Assembly: GCF_000967865.1 (NCBI RefSeq)
Contig: NZ_JXRU01000030.1
Span: 105,786-169,785 of the forward strand
Length of the DNA stretch: 64,000 nucleotides
Direction: 5' to 3'
DNA from: Microbacterium sp. SA39
GTDB lineage: Bacteria > Actinomycetota > Actinomycetes > Actinomycetales > Microbacteriaceae
The translations under genes were made by a program, and so were the position numbers. This document shows positions 39,897-49,792 of the stretch, piece after piece. Each line of letters begins with the position of its first letter. The first letter of the stretch is position 1. The notes below the pieces were generated by a model, which worked only from the letters and a program-made list of their open reading frames with translations, had not been told where the DNA came from and ran no database searches.

Positions 39897-41165
39897 ATGG
39901 CCCGTATCGGTGAAAGCGCTGACCTGTTCAAGTGCTCGTTCTGCGGAAAGAGCCAGAAGCAGGTGCAGCAGCTCATCGCTGGCCCCGGTGTATACATCTG
40001 CGACGAGTGCGTCGAGCTGTGCAACGAGATCATCGAAGAGCGGATGGCGGAATCCTCCGCCGAGGGCGTCGCGGAGTTCGACCTTCCGAAGCCGCGGGAG
40101 ATCTTCTCGTTCCTCGAGGAGTACGTCGTCGGCCAGGAGCCCGCGAAGCGCGCTCTCGCCGTCGCGGTGTACAACCACTACAAGCGCGTCCGCGCGCACG
40201 GCACGCTCCAGACGGCCGAGCAGAAGGCCGAAGAGGTCGAGATCGCCAAGAGCAACATTCTGCTGATCGGGCCGACCGGTTGCGGCAAGACGTATCTCGC
40301 GCAGACCCTCGCGAAGCGCCTCAACGTGCCGTTCGCGGTCGCCGACGCCACCGCGCTCACCGAGGCCGGCTACGTCGGCGAAGACGTCGAGAACATCCTC
40401 CTCAAGCTGATCCAGGCCGCCGACTACGACGTGAAGCGCGCCGAGCAGGGCATCATCTACATCGACGAGGTCGACAAGATCGCCCGCAAGGCCGAGAACC
40501 CCTCGATCACGCGCGACGTGTCGGGTGAGGGCGTGCAGCAGGCGCTGCTGAAGATCATCGAGGGCACGGTCGCCTCGGTTCCGCCCCAGGGCGGTCGCAA
40601 GCACCCGCACCAGGAGTTCCTGCAGATCGACACGACGAACGTGCTCTTCATCGTCGCCGGTGCGTTCGCGGGCCTGGAAGACATCGTCTCGGCTCGCGTC
40701 GGCAAGCACGGGATCGGCTTCGGCGCCCCGCTCCACGACAAGACCAAGGACCTCGACCTGTTCAGCGAGGTCCTGCCGGAAGACCTGCACAAGTTCGGGC
40801 TCATCCCGGAGTTCATCGGTCGTCTGCCCATCGTCACGAACGTCTCGCCGCTGGACCAGGATGCGCTGATGGAGATCCTCACGGGTCCCCGAAACGCCCT
40901 CGTGAAGCAGTACCAGCGCATGTTCGAGATCGACGGGGTCCAGCTCGAGTTCGATGAGGAAGCGCTGCGTTCGATCGCTGACCTCGCCGTCGAACGGAAG
41001 ACGGGCGCCCGCGGTCTCCGCGCGATCCTCGAAGACGTGCTCGGGCCGATCATGTTCGAGATCCCCTCCGCCGAAGACGTGGCCAAGGTCATCGTGACCC
41101 GCGCCGCCGTCGACGAGGGCGCACCGCCCACCATCGTGATGGAGCGCAAGCGCAAGAGCGCGTAA
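39897..41165 (+). CDS. clpX: ATP-dependent Clp protease ATP-binding subunit ClpX
   Basis: AAA+ unfoldase that feeds substrates to ClpP. 422 residues. N-terminal C4 zinc-binding domain (CSFCGKSQ...CDECVELC), Walker A GPTGCGKT near residue 125, Walker [11 protein letters not shown], sensor and arginine-finger region EFIGRLPIV, and the ClpP-contacting IGF-type loop (KHGIGFGAP). AGGAGG at 39885-39890 sets the ATG at 39897; the longer frame reaches back into the terminator. Its partners clpP1-clpP2 lie upstream. Confidence 0.97.
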   Translation: MARIGESADLFKCSFCGKSQKQVQQLIAGPGVYICDECVELCNEIIEERMAESSAEGVAEFDLPKPREIFSFLEEYVVGQEPAKRALAVAVYNHYKRVRAHGTLQTAEQKAEEVEIAKSNILLIGPTGCGKTYLAQTLAKRLNVPFAVADATALTEAGYVGEDVENILLKLIQAADYDVKRAEQGIIYIDEVDKIARKAENPSITRDVSGEGVQQALLKIIEGTVASVPPQGGRKHPHQEFLQIDTTNVLFIVAGAFAGLEDIVSARVGKHGIGFGAPLHDKTKDLDLFSEVLPEDLHKFGLIPEFIGRLPIVTNVSPLDQDALMEILTGPRNALVKQYQRMFEIDGVQLEFDEEALRSIADLAVERKTGARGLRAILEDVLGPIMFEIPSAEDVAKVIVTRAAVDEGAPPTIVMERKRKSA

Positions 41166-41202
41166 GCGACCGAAAGCTGACGCGGAGCACTCGCGCGCCG
41201 GC

Positions 41203-43254
41203 TCAGGCCTCGAGTCCGCGGCGCTTGAGGAGTGGCGCGATCTCGGCATCCCGGCCACGGAAGTCGCGGTACGCCTCGAGCGGGTCCTTCGAACCGCCGA
41301 CTCCGAGAAGGCGCGCCCGAAAGCGGTCGCCGTTCTCGCGTGTCAGGCCGCCGTTCTCGAGAAACCACTCGACGGTGTCGGCGTCGAGCACCTCGCTCCA
41401 GATGTACGAGTAGTACCCCGCGCTGTACCCGCCCGAGAAGACATGTGCGAAGTACGTCGACGAGTAGCGGGTCGGCACGACGGGGTTGTTCAGCCCGACA
41501 TCGGCGAGGGCGGCTTGCTCGAATGCGGAGACATCGTCGATGACGGCATCCGTCCCGATTCGATGCCACGCCTGATCCAGCCATGCCGCCGCCAGATACT
41601 CACTCGTGGCATGACCCTGGTCGAACGTCTCGGTCGCCCGAAGGCGCTCCACGATCGCGGGATCGAGAGGTTCGCCCGACTCGTAGTGTTTCGCGTAGTT
41701 GTCGAGCACCTCGGGCCAGAGGATCCACATCTCGTTCACCTGACTGGGGAACTCGACGAAGTCGCGGAAGACGTTCGTCCCGGCGAAATGCGGATATGTC
41801 ACCTCGGCGAAGAGACCGTGCAGGGCGTGCCCGAACTCGTGGAACAGGGTCGTCACCTCGTCGAGCGTGAGGAGCGTGGGCTCGCCCTCGCCGGGAAGCG
41901 GCACGTTGAGGTTGTTCACCACGACGGGAGCCGTCCCGCGCAGCCGCGACTGGCTGACGATCGGGTTCATCCACGCGCCTCCGCGCTTCGCATCGCGCGT
42001 GTACAGGTCGAGGATGTAGAGCCCCAGGGTGCTGCCGTCGGCGTTGCTGACCTCGAAGACGCGCGCTCCGGGGTGGTAGGCGACGAGGTCGCGGCGCTCC
42101 GCGAACGTCACCCCGTACAGCTGCGTCGCGGCGAAGAACACGCCGTCCTGCAGGACCCGTTCTGCCTCGAACCATGGCCGGAGGGCGGCGGAGTCGATGT
42201 CGTAGCGCGCGCTGCGCACCTTCTCGGTGTAGAAGGCCCAGTCGTGCGCCTCGATCGCGAACGGATGCTGCTCCGTTTCGTCCACGATCGCCTGAAGGGC
42301 CTCGCGCTCCGCCTCGGCATTGCGTGCGGCCGGAGCGGCGAGCTGGCGCAACATCCGTTCCACGGCCTCGGGGTTTCCTGCCGTCTCGTCAGCCGTGACG
42401 TAGGCCGCGTGCGACGCGTACCCGAGCAGCTCTGCGCGTTCCCCACGGAGACGCACGATCTCGTACAGGACCGGGCGGTTGTCGTCGCCGTTGTCGCGCG
42501 ACCCGCGCGCACGCGATGCGGCCATGATGCGGCGGCGGGATTCGCGATCACGGAGCTGTGCGAGGTACGGGTGACCGGTGAAGAGCGGCAGCGCGATCAG
42601 GTACTTTCCGTCCAAATCACGATCTTGCGCGGCGCGGGCCGCCGCAGAGAGCTCGCCAGCGCTGAGACCGACGAGTTCGTCCGCAGAGTCGAACACGACC
42701 GCCAGGTCGTTCGTGTCGTTCAGGAGATTGCGCTCGAACGTGTTGCTCAGCGTGGAGAGCTGCTGGTTGAGGTGCGTCAGGCGGGCCTTGGCCTCATCGT
42801 CGAGCGCCGCGCCGGCGTGGGTCATCTCGCGGTGGTGGCGCTCGACGAGGTAACGCTGTTCCGCATTCAGCCCGAGGGCGTCGAGCTGGTCGTGCACCTG
42901 CCGCACGCGCCAGTACAGCGCGCTGTCGAGGGCCACGGCATCCTGATGCGCCGCCATCAGCGGTGCGAGCTGCTCGTCCACCGCCTGGATCTCCGGGGTC
43001 GCGTCGGCCGAACTCACGGTGTAGAACGCGTGCGACACCCGATCGAGCAGCTCGCCGGAACGCTCGATCGCGTCGATGGTGTTCTCGAAGGTCGGCATCG
43101 ACCGCACCATCGTGATCCGCGAGATCTCGCCCAGATGCTCCTCGAACGCCGCGTGGAACGCGGGGAGATAATGCTCCGGGCGGATCGCGCTGTAGTCCGG
43201 GAGGCCGTAGGGGAGGACGGGAGGGTGGAGCAGCGGATTCGAGGCGTCGGTCAT
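41203..43254 (-). CDS. M3 family metallopeptidase (peptidyl-dipeptidase/oligopeptidase)
   Basis: Cytosolic zinc peptidase that degrades short peptides. 683 residues. The M3 signature is [13 protein letters not shown], with the third ligand Glu in [12 protein letters not shown]; the C-terminal [19 protein letters not shown] segment is typical of peptidyl-dipeptidase Dcp. On the minus strand TAGGCT is followed by 6 nt and the ATG at 43254, which favours that codon over the adjacent in-frame ATG at 43257. Confidence 0.95.
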   Translation of the reverse strand: MTDASNPLLHPPVLPYGLPDYSAIRPEHYLPAFHAAFEEHLGEISRITMVRSMPTFENTIDAIERSGELLDRVSHAFYTVSSADATPEIQAVDEQLAPLMAAHQDAVALDSALYWRVRQVHDQLDALGLNAEQRYLVERHHREMTHAGAALDDEAKARLTHLNQQLSTLSNTFERNLLNDTNDLAVVFDSADELVGLSAGELSAAARAAQDRDLDGKYLIALPLFTGHPYLAQLRDRESRRRIMAASRARGSRDNGDDNRPVLYEIVRLRGERAELLGYASHAAYVTADETAGNPEAVERMLRQLAAPAARNAEAEREALQAIVDETEQHPFAIEAHDWAFYTEKVRSARYDIDSAALRPWFEAERVLQDGVFFAATQLYGVTFAERRDLVAYHPGARVFEVSNADGSTLGLYILDLYTRDAKRGGAWMNPIVSQSRLRGTAPVVVNNLNVPLPGEGEPTLLTLDEVTTLFHEFGHALHGLFAEVTYPHFAGTNVFRDFVEFPSQVNEMWILWPEVLDNYAKHYESGEPLDPAIVERLRATETFDQGHATSEYLAAAWLDQAWHRIGTDAVIDDVSAFEQAALADVGLNNPVVPTRYSSTYFAHVFSGGYSAGYYSYIWSEVLDADTVEWFLENGGLTRENGDRFRARLLGVGGSKDPLEAYRDFRGRDAEIAPLLKRRGLEA

Positions 43255-43266
43255 CATCCGAGCCTA
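43255..43266 (-). promoter_or_regulatory. -10 box for leaderless M3 peptidase gene
   Basis: Minus strand TAGGCT (43266-43261), 6 nt, then ATG at 43254. Confidence 0.55.
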
Positions 43267-43319
43267 GCCACCGCGGCGCTCCCGCTCCCTGATGTCATCG
43301 AGCGCGACGCTCCGCCGGC

Positions 43320-43553
43320 TCAGTCCTGGAAGGGGCGAGCGACGACCTCTCCGGATGCGGTCTGGAGGACCTCCCAGCCCGCGTCGAGCTCAGCGATCGC
43401 GCGGCCCTCCAGCCAGGTGAGAGTCCAATGCCCCGTCGACTGGCTCAGGGGCCCGGACAGGTTCGACTCGACCTCGGCGATCGCCGGCCGCAGGGCGGCG
43501 GGGACCGAAGCCGGCGGCTCGGCTCCCGTCGCCCAGCGTGTGCCCAGCTGCAT
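43320..43553 (-). CDS. Small protein downstream of valS
   Basis: A 77-residue protein I do not recognise, MQLGTRWATGAEPPASVP at the start and WLEGRAIAELDAG in the middle. No signal, membrane segment or Cys. Its ATG overlaps the valS stop by one base (TGATG), which points to translational coupling and argues that it is real. Function unknown. Confidence 0.65.
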   Translation of the reverse strand: MQLGTRWATGAEPPASVPAALRPAIAEVESNLSGPLSQSTGHWTLTWLEGRAIAELDAGWEVLQTASGEVVARPFQD

Positions 43554-46162
43554 CACGATGCCTCGACCGGGGCGAGCTCGATCGCGGTGACCGCGAACTC
43601 CTCAGCCTCGGAGAACTCGAGTTCGGCGATGCGGCCGACCGCGCGCAGGTCGTCGGCTGCGGCGCGAAGGGCGTCGAGCTTGGCGGCAGGGGCGGCGATC
43701 GCGGCGCGAGATACCGGGGTCTTCTGCGACGCCTTGGCCTCGGTCTTCGCCCGGCGGATGCCGATGAGTGCCTCGCTCGCGACCGACAGCACGGCGGGGT
43801 CGCCCTCGCCCTTCGACGAGCTCAGGGACCCGAGCGGCTCCGGCCACGCTGCGGTGTGCACCGAGCCCTCTTCGAACCAGGACCAGGCCTCTTCCGTGGC
43901 GAAGGACAGAACCGGGGCGAGGAGTCGGAGAAGCGTCGACAGCGCCAGGCGAAGCGAGAGGGCGGCGGATGCCTGTCCCACATCTGTCTGGTCGTATGCG
44001 CGCTCCTTGACGAGCTCGAGGTAGTCGTCGCAGAAGGTCCAGAAGAACCCTTCCGTGAGCTCCAGCGCGCGCGCGGCGTCGTACCGGTCGAAGGCCTTCG
44101 TGGCCTCGGTCACCACGCCGTCGAGGGCTGCGAGCATCGACGCGTCCAGGGCATGCGTGACCTCGGCACCCTCGGGTACCGGGAACGACAGCACGAACTT
44201 CGCCGCGTTCAGCACCTTGATCGCGAGACGACGACCGATCTTCACCTGCGTCGGGTTCTGCGGGTCGAAAGCGGCATCCATGCCCAGGCGGCTCGACGCC
44301 GCCCAGTAGCGCACAGCATCCGATCCGTGATTCTCGAGCACGTCCGCGGGAGTGACGACGTTGCCCTTCGACTTCGACATCTTCTTGCGATCGGGGTCGA
44401 CGATGAAGCCGGAGATCGCGGCGTTGCGCCACGGCGTCCTGCCGTCTTCCAGAGTGGACCGCAGCATCGTGGAGAACAGCCACGTGCGGATGATGTCCTG
44501 ACCCTGCGGGCGCAGGTCGAATGGAGCGGTGAGGTTCCACAGCTCCTCGTCGCGCTGCCAGCCGCCGGCCAGCTGGGGCGTGAGGGAGGACGTCGCCCAC
44601 GTGTCGAGGATGTCGGCCTCGGCCTCGAAGCCGCCCGCCGCACCGCGCTGATCCTCGGTGAACCCGGCTGGCACGTCGGTCGTCGGATCGATGGGCAGCG
44701 ATGCGGCGTCCGGGGTCAGCACCCGGTCGTAGTCACGCTCGCGGTTCTCGTCGAGGGCGTACCAGAGCGGGATCGGCACGCCGAAGAAGCGCTGACGCGA
44801 CACGAGCCAGTCGCCGGTCAGACCGCCGACCCAGTTCTCGTAGCGCACGCGCATGAACTCGGGATGCCAGGCGAGCTCCTGGCCGTGTGCGATCAGCTGG
44901 TCGCGCAGCTCGCCGTCGCGTGCGCCGTTGCGGATGTACCACTGGCGGGTCGAGACGATCTCGAGGGGGCGGTCGCCCTTCTCGAAGAACTTCACGGCAT
45001 GGTTGAACGGCTTGCCGACGGCGGTCATGTCGCCGGTCTCCTGCAGCTTCTCGACGACCGCCTTGCGCGCGCTGAAGACCGTCTTGCCGCCCAATTCGTC
45101 GGCGTACCAGGCACGCGCCTCGTCATCGGCGACCGTCTCCGGAGCCTCCGGAAGGAAACGTCCGTCGAGTCCGATCGTGGTCATGTTGGGGAGAGAGTCG
45201 CCGCCTGTCGTCCGCAGCTCGCGCCACCAGATGATGTCGGTCACGTCGCCGAAGGTGCAGACCATGGCCGCACCGGTGCCCTTGTCGGGCTGCGCCAGGT
45301 GGTGACCGTGGATCTCGATCTCCGCCCCGAAGAACGGGGTCTTCACCTTCGTGCCGATCAGGTGCTTGTGCGGACCCTCGGGATGGGTGACGATCGCGAT
45401 GCACGCGGGGAGCAGCTCGGGCCGCGTCGTGTCGACGGCGATCGAGCCGGATCCGTCTGCGAAGGGGAACTCGATGGTGTGGTACGCCGCCTGCTGATCG
45501 CGGTCCTCGAGCTCGGCCTGCGCGATCGCGGAGCGGAAGTCGATGTCCCAGAGCGTTGGTGCCAGCGCCTGATACGCCTCACCGCGCTCGATGTTGCGGA
45601 GGAACGCGAGCTGGCTCTGCCGGATGGTGTCGTCCGAGATCGTGCGGTACGTCTGGGTCCAGTCGACGCTGAGCCCGAGCTGGCGGAACAGCGCCTCGAA
45701 CTGCTTCTCGTCCTCGATCGTCAGGCGCTCGCAGAGCTCGATGAAGTTGCGACGGCTGATGGGCTGCTGGTCGGCCGCACGGCTCGACTTGTTGTCTCCG
45801 CCCTCGAACGGCGGCGCGAAGTCCGCGTCGTAGGGGAGCGACGGATCGCAGCGCACGCCGTAGTAGTTCTGCACACGGCGCTCGGTGGGCAGGCCGTTGT
45901 CGTCCCAGCCCATCGGGTAGAAGACGGTCTTGCCGCGCATGCGCTCGTAGCGGGCCTTGACGTCGGTGTGGGTGTAGGAGAACACATGCCCGATGTGGAG
46001 GCTGCCGGATGCCGTGGGCGGCGGGGTGTCGATCGAGTAGACGCCCTCGCGTCCGGCTTCGGCGGCGCGGAGGCGGTCGAACAGGTACGTGCCCTGCTCC
46101 GCCCACGCGGCGTCCCACTTCGCTTCGAGACCTTCGAGTACGGGCTTGTCGGGAATGGACAT
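43553..46162 (-). CDS. valS: Valyl-tRNA synthetase
   Basis: Charges tRNA-Val. 869 residues, class I synthetase. HIGH signature in GSLHIGHVFSY near residue 54, WDDNGLPTERRVQ, and KMSKS in DRKKMSKSKGNVV near residue 593, then the anticodon-binding domain. The EGGDNKSSRAADQQPISRRN insertion belongs to the form seen in actinobacteria. The ATG at 46162 follows AAGGAGAC. A copy of the dispersed repeat is read through in frame near residues 778-785 (GSLSSSKGEG). Confidence 0.96.
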   Translation of the reverse strand: MSIPDKPVLEGLEAKWDAAWAEQGTYLFDRLRAAEAGREGVYSIDTPPPTASGSLHIGHVFSYTHTDVKARYERMRGKTVFYPMGWDDNGLPTERRVQNYYGVRCDPSLPYDADFAPPFEGGDNKSSRAADQQPISRRNFIELCERLTIEDEKQFEALFRQLGLSVDWTQTYRTISDDTIRQSQLAFLRNIERGEAYQALAPTLWDIDFRSAIAQAELEDRDQQAAYHTIEFPFADGSGSIAVDTTRPELLPACIAIVTHPEGPHKHLIGTKVKTPFFGAEIEIHGHHLAQPDKGTGAAMVCTFGDVTDIIWWRELRTTGGDSLPNMTTIGLDGRFLPEAPETVADDEARAWYADELGGKTVFSARKAVVEKLQETGDMTAVGKPFNHAVKFFEKGDRPLEIVSTRQWYIRNGARDGELRDQLIAHGQELAWHPEFMRVRYENWVGGLTGDWLVSRQRFFGVPIPLWYALDENRERDYDRVLTPDAASLPIDPTTDVPAGFTEDQRGAAGGFEAEADILDTWATSSLTPQLAGGWQRDEELWNLTAPFDLRPQGQDIIRTWLFSTMLRSTLEDGRTPWRNAAISGFIVDPDRKKMSKSKGNVVTPADVLENHGSDAVRYWAASSRLGMDAAFDPQNPTQVKIGRRLAIKVLNAAKFVLSFPVPEGAEVTHALDASMLAALDGVVTEATKAFDRYDAARALELTEGFFWTFCDDYLELVKERAYDQTDVGQASAALSLRLALSTLLRLLAPVLSFATEEAWSWFEEGSVHTAAWPEPLGSLSSSKGEGDPAVLSVASEALIGIRRAKTEAKASQKTPVSRAAIAAPAAKLDALRAAADDLRAVGRIAELEFSEAEEFAVTAIELAPVEAS
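43809..43830. repeat. Dispersed short repeat inside valS
   Basis: CCCTTCGACGAGCTCAGGGA plus CC. It matches the copy at the start of ileS (53361) at all but two central bases. It encodes part of a Ser/Gly linker in ValRS. Confidence 0.7.
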
Positions 46163-46311
46163 GACGGTCTCCTTGAGCGATGTATGCGGCACTGTGTGAG
46201 CGTGCCTGAGTGTGAGTTGTGCAGACCAGTCTACCGAGCAGAGGCTCGACCGTCGGCCGACGCCTCGGCCGGAGAAGGGACGCACATCGACCCCGTCCAA
46301 CAATTCGGTCG

Positions 46312-46317
46312 TAGACT
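46312..46317 (+). promoter_or_regulatory. -10 box for the peptide importer operon
   Basis: TAGACT, 36 nt before the ATG at 46354. GAGGA at 46342-46346 serves as ribosome binding site. Confidence 0.45.
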
Positions 46318-46353
46318 TGAGGCATCCCGACCCGCTCGTTCTGAGGAATCGTC

Positions 46354-47967
46354 ATGCCCGCACATTCCGCGCGCCGTGTTCTGCCCTTCGCCGCACTCGC
46401 TGCCGCCACCTCTCTCGTGCTCAGCGCCTGCGCCGGACCCGCAGACCAGACCGACGGCGACGGCGAGCTCGTCTGGTCCATCGAAGGCGCCAACCTCTCG
46501 GCCGGACACATGGACCCGCAGGTGAGCCAGCTCGACGTGTCCGGCATGGTGCAGCGCGCCGTGCTCGACTCGCTGGTGTTCCAGGAGGACGACGGCTCCT
46601 TCACCCCGTGGCTGGCGAAGGAGTGGGAGGTCTCGGATGACAGCACCGAGTACACCTTCACCCTCCGCGACGACGTCACGTTCACCGACGGTGAGGCTTT
46701 CGACGCCGCGGCGGTCAAGGCGAACTTCGATCGCATCGTCGACCCGGAGACCGCATCCGCGCAGGCGGCCAGCATGATGGGCGCCGACTTCTACGAGGGC
46801 ACCGAGGTCATTGACGAGCACGCCGTGAAGGTCAGCTTCACGCAGCCGTATGCGCCCTTCCTGCAGGCGGCCAGTACACCGTTGCTCGGCTTCTACTCGC
46901 CGGCGGTGCTCGAGGAGTCCGCCGACCAGCTCAAAGCCGGCGGTCCCGGAATCACGGTGGGCACCGGTCCCTTCGAGCTCACCGAGTACACCCCCGACCA
47001 GGAGATCGTCTACACGCGCAACGACGACTACGCCTGGGGCCCGCACGGCGAGAAGGCTCCGAAGTTCGAGACGCTGCGCGTCGAGATCCAGCCGGAGGCC
47101 TCCGTGCGCACCGGCGTCGTGGAGAGCGGCGAGGCGGACCTGGCCAGCAACATCCCGCCGAACCTCGCGAAGGACCTGGGTGACGGCATCACGGTCGAGT
47201 CCGTCGAATACCCCGGCCTCCCGTACTCGCTGTACCTGAACGAGAAGTACGGCGTGTTCGCAGACGAGAAGGTGCGGCAGGCATTCGCCCGCGGCATCGA
47301 CATCGAGCCGGCCGTGAAGGAGATCTTCTTCGGTCAGTTCCCACGCGCATGGAGCGTGCTGGGTTCGACCACGCCGGGATACGACGCCGCCCTCGAGGGC
47401 AGCTGGCCGTTCGACCAGGAGGCGGCGAACGCGCTCCTCGACGAGGCCGGGTGGACGGAGCGGAACGCCGACGGCATCCGCACCAAGAACGGACAGCCGC
47501 TGTCTGCACGCTGGATCGCCTGGACTCCCGTCCCCGACGACCGCGCTGCGCTCGCCAACGCGATTCAGTCCGATCTCAAGGAGATCGGGTTCGATGTGAA
47601 GCGCGAGGTCCTCGAGCCTGGTGCGTACAACGAGCAGTACGGTCCGAAGACCTTCGACCTGACCGACTGGGGATTCTCCGGTGTGGATGCCGACTTCCTG
47701 CGCAGCCACCTGCACACCGAGGGATTCCAGAACGCCTCGCAGGTCTCCGACCCGGCGGTCGACGACCTGCTCGAACAGGCCGTCGCCTCCAGCGACCAGG
47801 ACGTGCGCAACTCCCTCTACACGCAGCTGCAGGAGTGGAACGCCGAGCACACGGCCATCGTTCCGCTCTACAGCCCGTCCGCGATCACCGCGGTCGGTGA
47901 GCGGGTCCAGGGTCTCGAGTACGACCTCTACGGCCGGCCGCTGTTCTACGATGTGAGCGTCGGCTGA
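46354..47967 (+). CDS. ABC transporter substrate-binding lipoprotein, peptide/nickel type
   Basis: A 537-residue extracytoplasmic receptor of the DppA/OppA class. N-terminal signal with lipobox LSAC near residue 26. Family segments include DGSFTPWLAKEWEVSDD, YTFTLRDDVTFTDGEAFDAAAVKANFDRI and GTGPFELTEYTPDQEIVYTRNDDYWG-like text, with RQAFARGID in the second lobe. First gene of a four-gene importer with two permeases and a fused ATPase. The ligand is not fixed by sequence; di- or oligopeptides are the usual cargo. Divergent from valS. Confidence 0.92.
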   Translation: MPAHSARRVLPFAALAAATSLVLSACAGPADQTDGDGELVWSIEGANLSAGHMDPQVSQLDVSGMVQRAVLDSLVFQEDDGSFTPWLAKEWEVSDDSTEYTFTLRDDVTFTDGEAFDAAAVKANFDRIVDPETASAQAASMMGADFYEGTEVIDEHAVKVSFTQPYAPFLQAASTPLLGFYSPAVLEESADQLKAGGPGITVGTGPFELTEYTPDQEIVYTRNDDYAWGPHGEKAPKFETLRVEIQPEASVRTGVVESGEADLASNIPPNLAKDLGDGITVESVEYPGLPYSLYLNEKYGVFADEKVRQAFARGIDIEPAVKEIFFGQFPRAWSVLGSTTPGYDAALEGSWPFDQEAANALLDEAGWTERNADGIRTKNGQPLSARWIAWTPVPDDRAALANAIQSDLKEIGFDVKREVLEPGAYNEQYGPKTFDLTDWGFSGVDADFLRSHLHTEGFQNASQVSDPAVDDLLEQAVASSDQDVRNSLYTQLQEWNAEHTAIVPLYSPSAITAVGERVQGLEYDLYGRPLFYDVSVG

Positions 47968-47971
47968 AACA

Positions 47972-48020
47972 TCGGTCGTTGAGCGACACTTCGACTCGCA
48001 TTCGCTCGCTCAGTGCTGGT
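47972..48020. repeat. Dispersed short repeat, composite copy in the importer operon
   Basis: TCGGTCGTTGAGCGA joined to CACTTCGACTCG and TCGCTCGCTCAGTG. The first half equals the 38829/55567 type; the second half resembles the TTCGACnnGCTCAG type. It separates the binding-protein gene from the first permease. Confidence 0.65.
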
Positions 48021-48047
48021 CTGCGCCGGAGGAGAGGCATAAAGGCT

Positions 48048-48983
48048 GTGCTTCTCCGTGTCGCCGGTCTCGCAGCATCCGTCGTCATCGTGCTCTGGGG
48101 CGCGGCGACGGTCGCCTTCCTCGCCTTCCGGGTAATCCCGGGCGACCCCGTATCGGTGATGCTCGGGCCGCAGGCCCAGGTCAGCGAGGCGGTGAAGGAC
48201 GGCATCCGCCGCGATCTCGGTCTCGACAGGCCGCCGCTCGAGCAGTACGTGACCTTCATCGGCCGGCTCGCGCGCGGAGACCTGGGCGAGTCGTACCAGC
48301 TGCGGATGCCGGTGACAGAGGTCATCGGACGTCAGCTCGGCGCGACACTGCAGCTCTCGGTGCTGGCCCTGCTGATCGCTGTCGTCCTCGCCCTCGCCGT
48401 GGCGCTGTTCGTCCGGGGGCAGGCCGGGCGTGCGGTGGCCGCGAGCATCGAGCTCGTGGTGCTCTCGTCGCCAGTGTTCTGGATCGGCTTGATCCTGCTG
48501 AGCGTCTTCGCGTTCGGCCTGGGGTGGTTCCCGGTGTCAGGAGCGCGCAATCCCGCGACGATCGTGCTCCCGGCGATCACGCTGGCCCTGCCGGTCGCCG
48601 CCCTGCTCAGCCAGGTGTTGCGCGACGGCCTCGTGCAGGCGGAGCGGATGCCGTTCGCCGTGACGGTCCGTGCGCGGGGCGCCGGCCCCACCTGGTTCAC
48701 TCTCCGGCACGGTCTGCGGCACGGCGCCGCGAACGCCGTGACCCTCGCGGCCTACCTCACCGGTTCGGTGCTCGGCGGCGCGGTGCTCGTGGAGACGGTC
48801 TTCGCGCGCCCAGGGCTCGGGCGCGTCACGCTTGCCGCCATCAGTGATCGCGACCTGCCGGTGATCACCGGGATCATCCTGCTGAGCGCGGTGGTCTTCG
48901 TCCTGGTGAATCTCGTCGTCGAGCTCGTGCATCCGCTGATCGACCCGCGGGTGACGGCCTCTCGTCCTGGCGGTGTCCGATGA
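48048..48983 (+). CDS. ABC transporter permease, DppB/OppB type
   Basis: A 311-residue membrane protein with about six helices. The N-terminal helix is followed by the family segment FRVIPGDPVSVMLGPQAQ; GARNPATIVLPAITLALP and VRARGAGPTWFTLRHGLRHGA (the ATPase-contacting EAA loop) are conserved. GTG 48048 lies 10 nt after GGAGGAGAGG; the frame reaches back to a TTG at 47979, but that part consists of the dispersed repeat and is not counted. The stop overlaps the next permease by 4 bp. Confidence 0.9.
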   Translation: MLLRVAGLAASVVIVLWGAATVAFLAFRVIPGDPVSVMLGPQAQVSEAVKDGIRRDLGLDRPPLEQYVTFIGRLARGDLGESYQLRMPVTEVIGRQLGATLQLSVLALLIAVVLALAVALFVRGQAGRAVAASIELVVLSSPVFWIGLILLSVFAFGLGWFPVSGARNPATIVLPAITLALPVAALLSQVLRDGLVQAERMPFAVTVRARGAGPTWFTLRHGLRHGAANAVTLAAYLTGSVLGGAVLVETVFARPGLGRVTLAAISDRDLPVITGIILLSAVVFVLVNLVVELVHPLIDPRVTASRPGGVR

Positions 48984-49792
48984 GGCGCGCGCAGCGGGTG
49001 CTCCTGTGGGCGGCGATCGCCGTGCTGATCCTGATCGCGTTCGCAGCCGTCTGGCCCGCAGTTCTCGCGACCCACGATCCGCTGCAGACCGACGTGCGCG
49101 CTGCGCTCCTCCCTCCCGGCGCCGAGCACCTCTTCGGCACGGACCAGAGCGGACGCGACGTGTACTCGCGAGTGGTCCACGGCGCGAGCCGCTCGCTCGG
49201 CATCGGACTGCTCGCGACGAGCGTGGCCCTCATCGCCGGCCTGTTGCTGGGGGCGCTCGCCGGTGTCGCACCTCGCGGTGTCGATGCGTCCATGATGCGG
49301 ATCAACGACGTGCTGATGGCGTTTCCCGAGTTCCTCGTGGCGCTCGTCGTCGTGGCTGTGCTCGGGCCCGGACCGGTGAACATCGCGATCGCCGTGACCC
49401 TCGCGGCCGTTCCGGTGTACATCCGGCTCGCACGCGTGCAGACGAGGACGCTGCGCGTCGCGGAGCACGTCGAGGCGGCGCGCATCCTGGGTGTTCAGCC
49501 GACGCGGGCCTTCCTCCGGCACGTCGCCCCCGGGGTGCTGGGGGCATTGAGCGTGCTCGCGACGATCGGTATCGGCTCGAGCATCCTCGCCGCGGCAGGT
49601 CTGAGCTTCCTCGGCCTCGGCCCGTCCGAGCCGACACCGGAGTGGGGGCTCATGCTCGCGGGCGGTCGCAACGTGCTGGGGCAGGCCTGGTGGATCTCGG
49701 TGTTCCCGGGCATCGCGATCACACTCACCGTGGTCGCGGCGACGGTCGTCGGGCGCATCCTCCGCGCACGCGCGGAAGGCCGGTCGTCATGA
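48980..49792 (+). CDS. ABC transporter permease, DppC/OppC type
   Basis: A 270-residue membrane protein. Conserved HLFGTDQSGRDVYSRVVHGASRSL after the first helix, MMRINDVLMAFPEFLVALVVVAVLGPG, and the EAA loop EHVEAARILGVQPTRAFLRHVAPGVLG. Pairs with the preceding permease. Both ends overlap neighbouring genes as ATGA. Confidence 0.9.
   Translation: MRRAQRVLLWAAIAVLILIAFAAVWPAVLATHDPLQTDVRAALLPPGAEHLFGTDQSGRDVYSRVVHGASRSLGIGLLATSVALIAGLLLGALAGVAPRGVDASMMRINDVLMAFPEFLVALVVVAVLGPGPVNIAIAVTLAAVPVYIRLARVQTRTLRVAEHVEAARILGVQPTRAFLRHVAPGVLGALSVLATIGIGSSILAAAGLSFLGLGPSEPTPEWGLMLAGGRNVLGQAWWISVFPGIAITLTVVAATVVGRILRARAEGRSS

Noticed and set aside
43538..46525. 995-residue plus-strand frame opposite valS
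   Set aside because: Mirror of the real valS gene; no recognisable motif, and it would overlap the peptide-binding protein gene.
47979..48047. TTG at 47979 as the start of the first peptide permease
   Set aside because: The added residues are encoded by the dispersed repeat. GTG 48048 has GGAGGAGAGG upstream and gives the family length.
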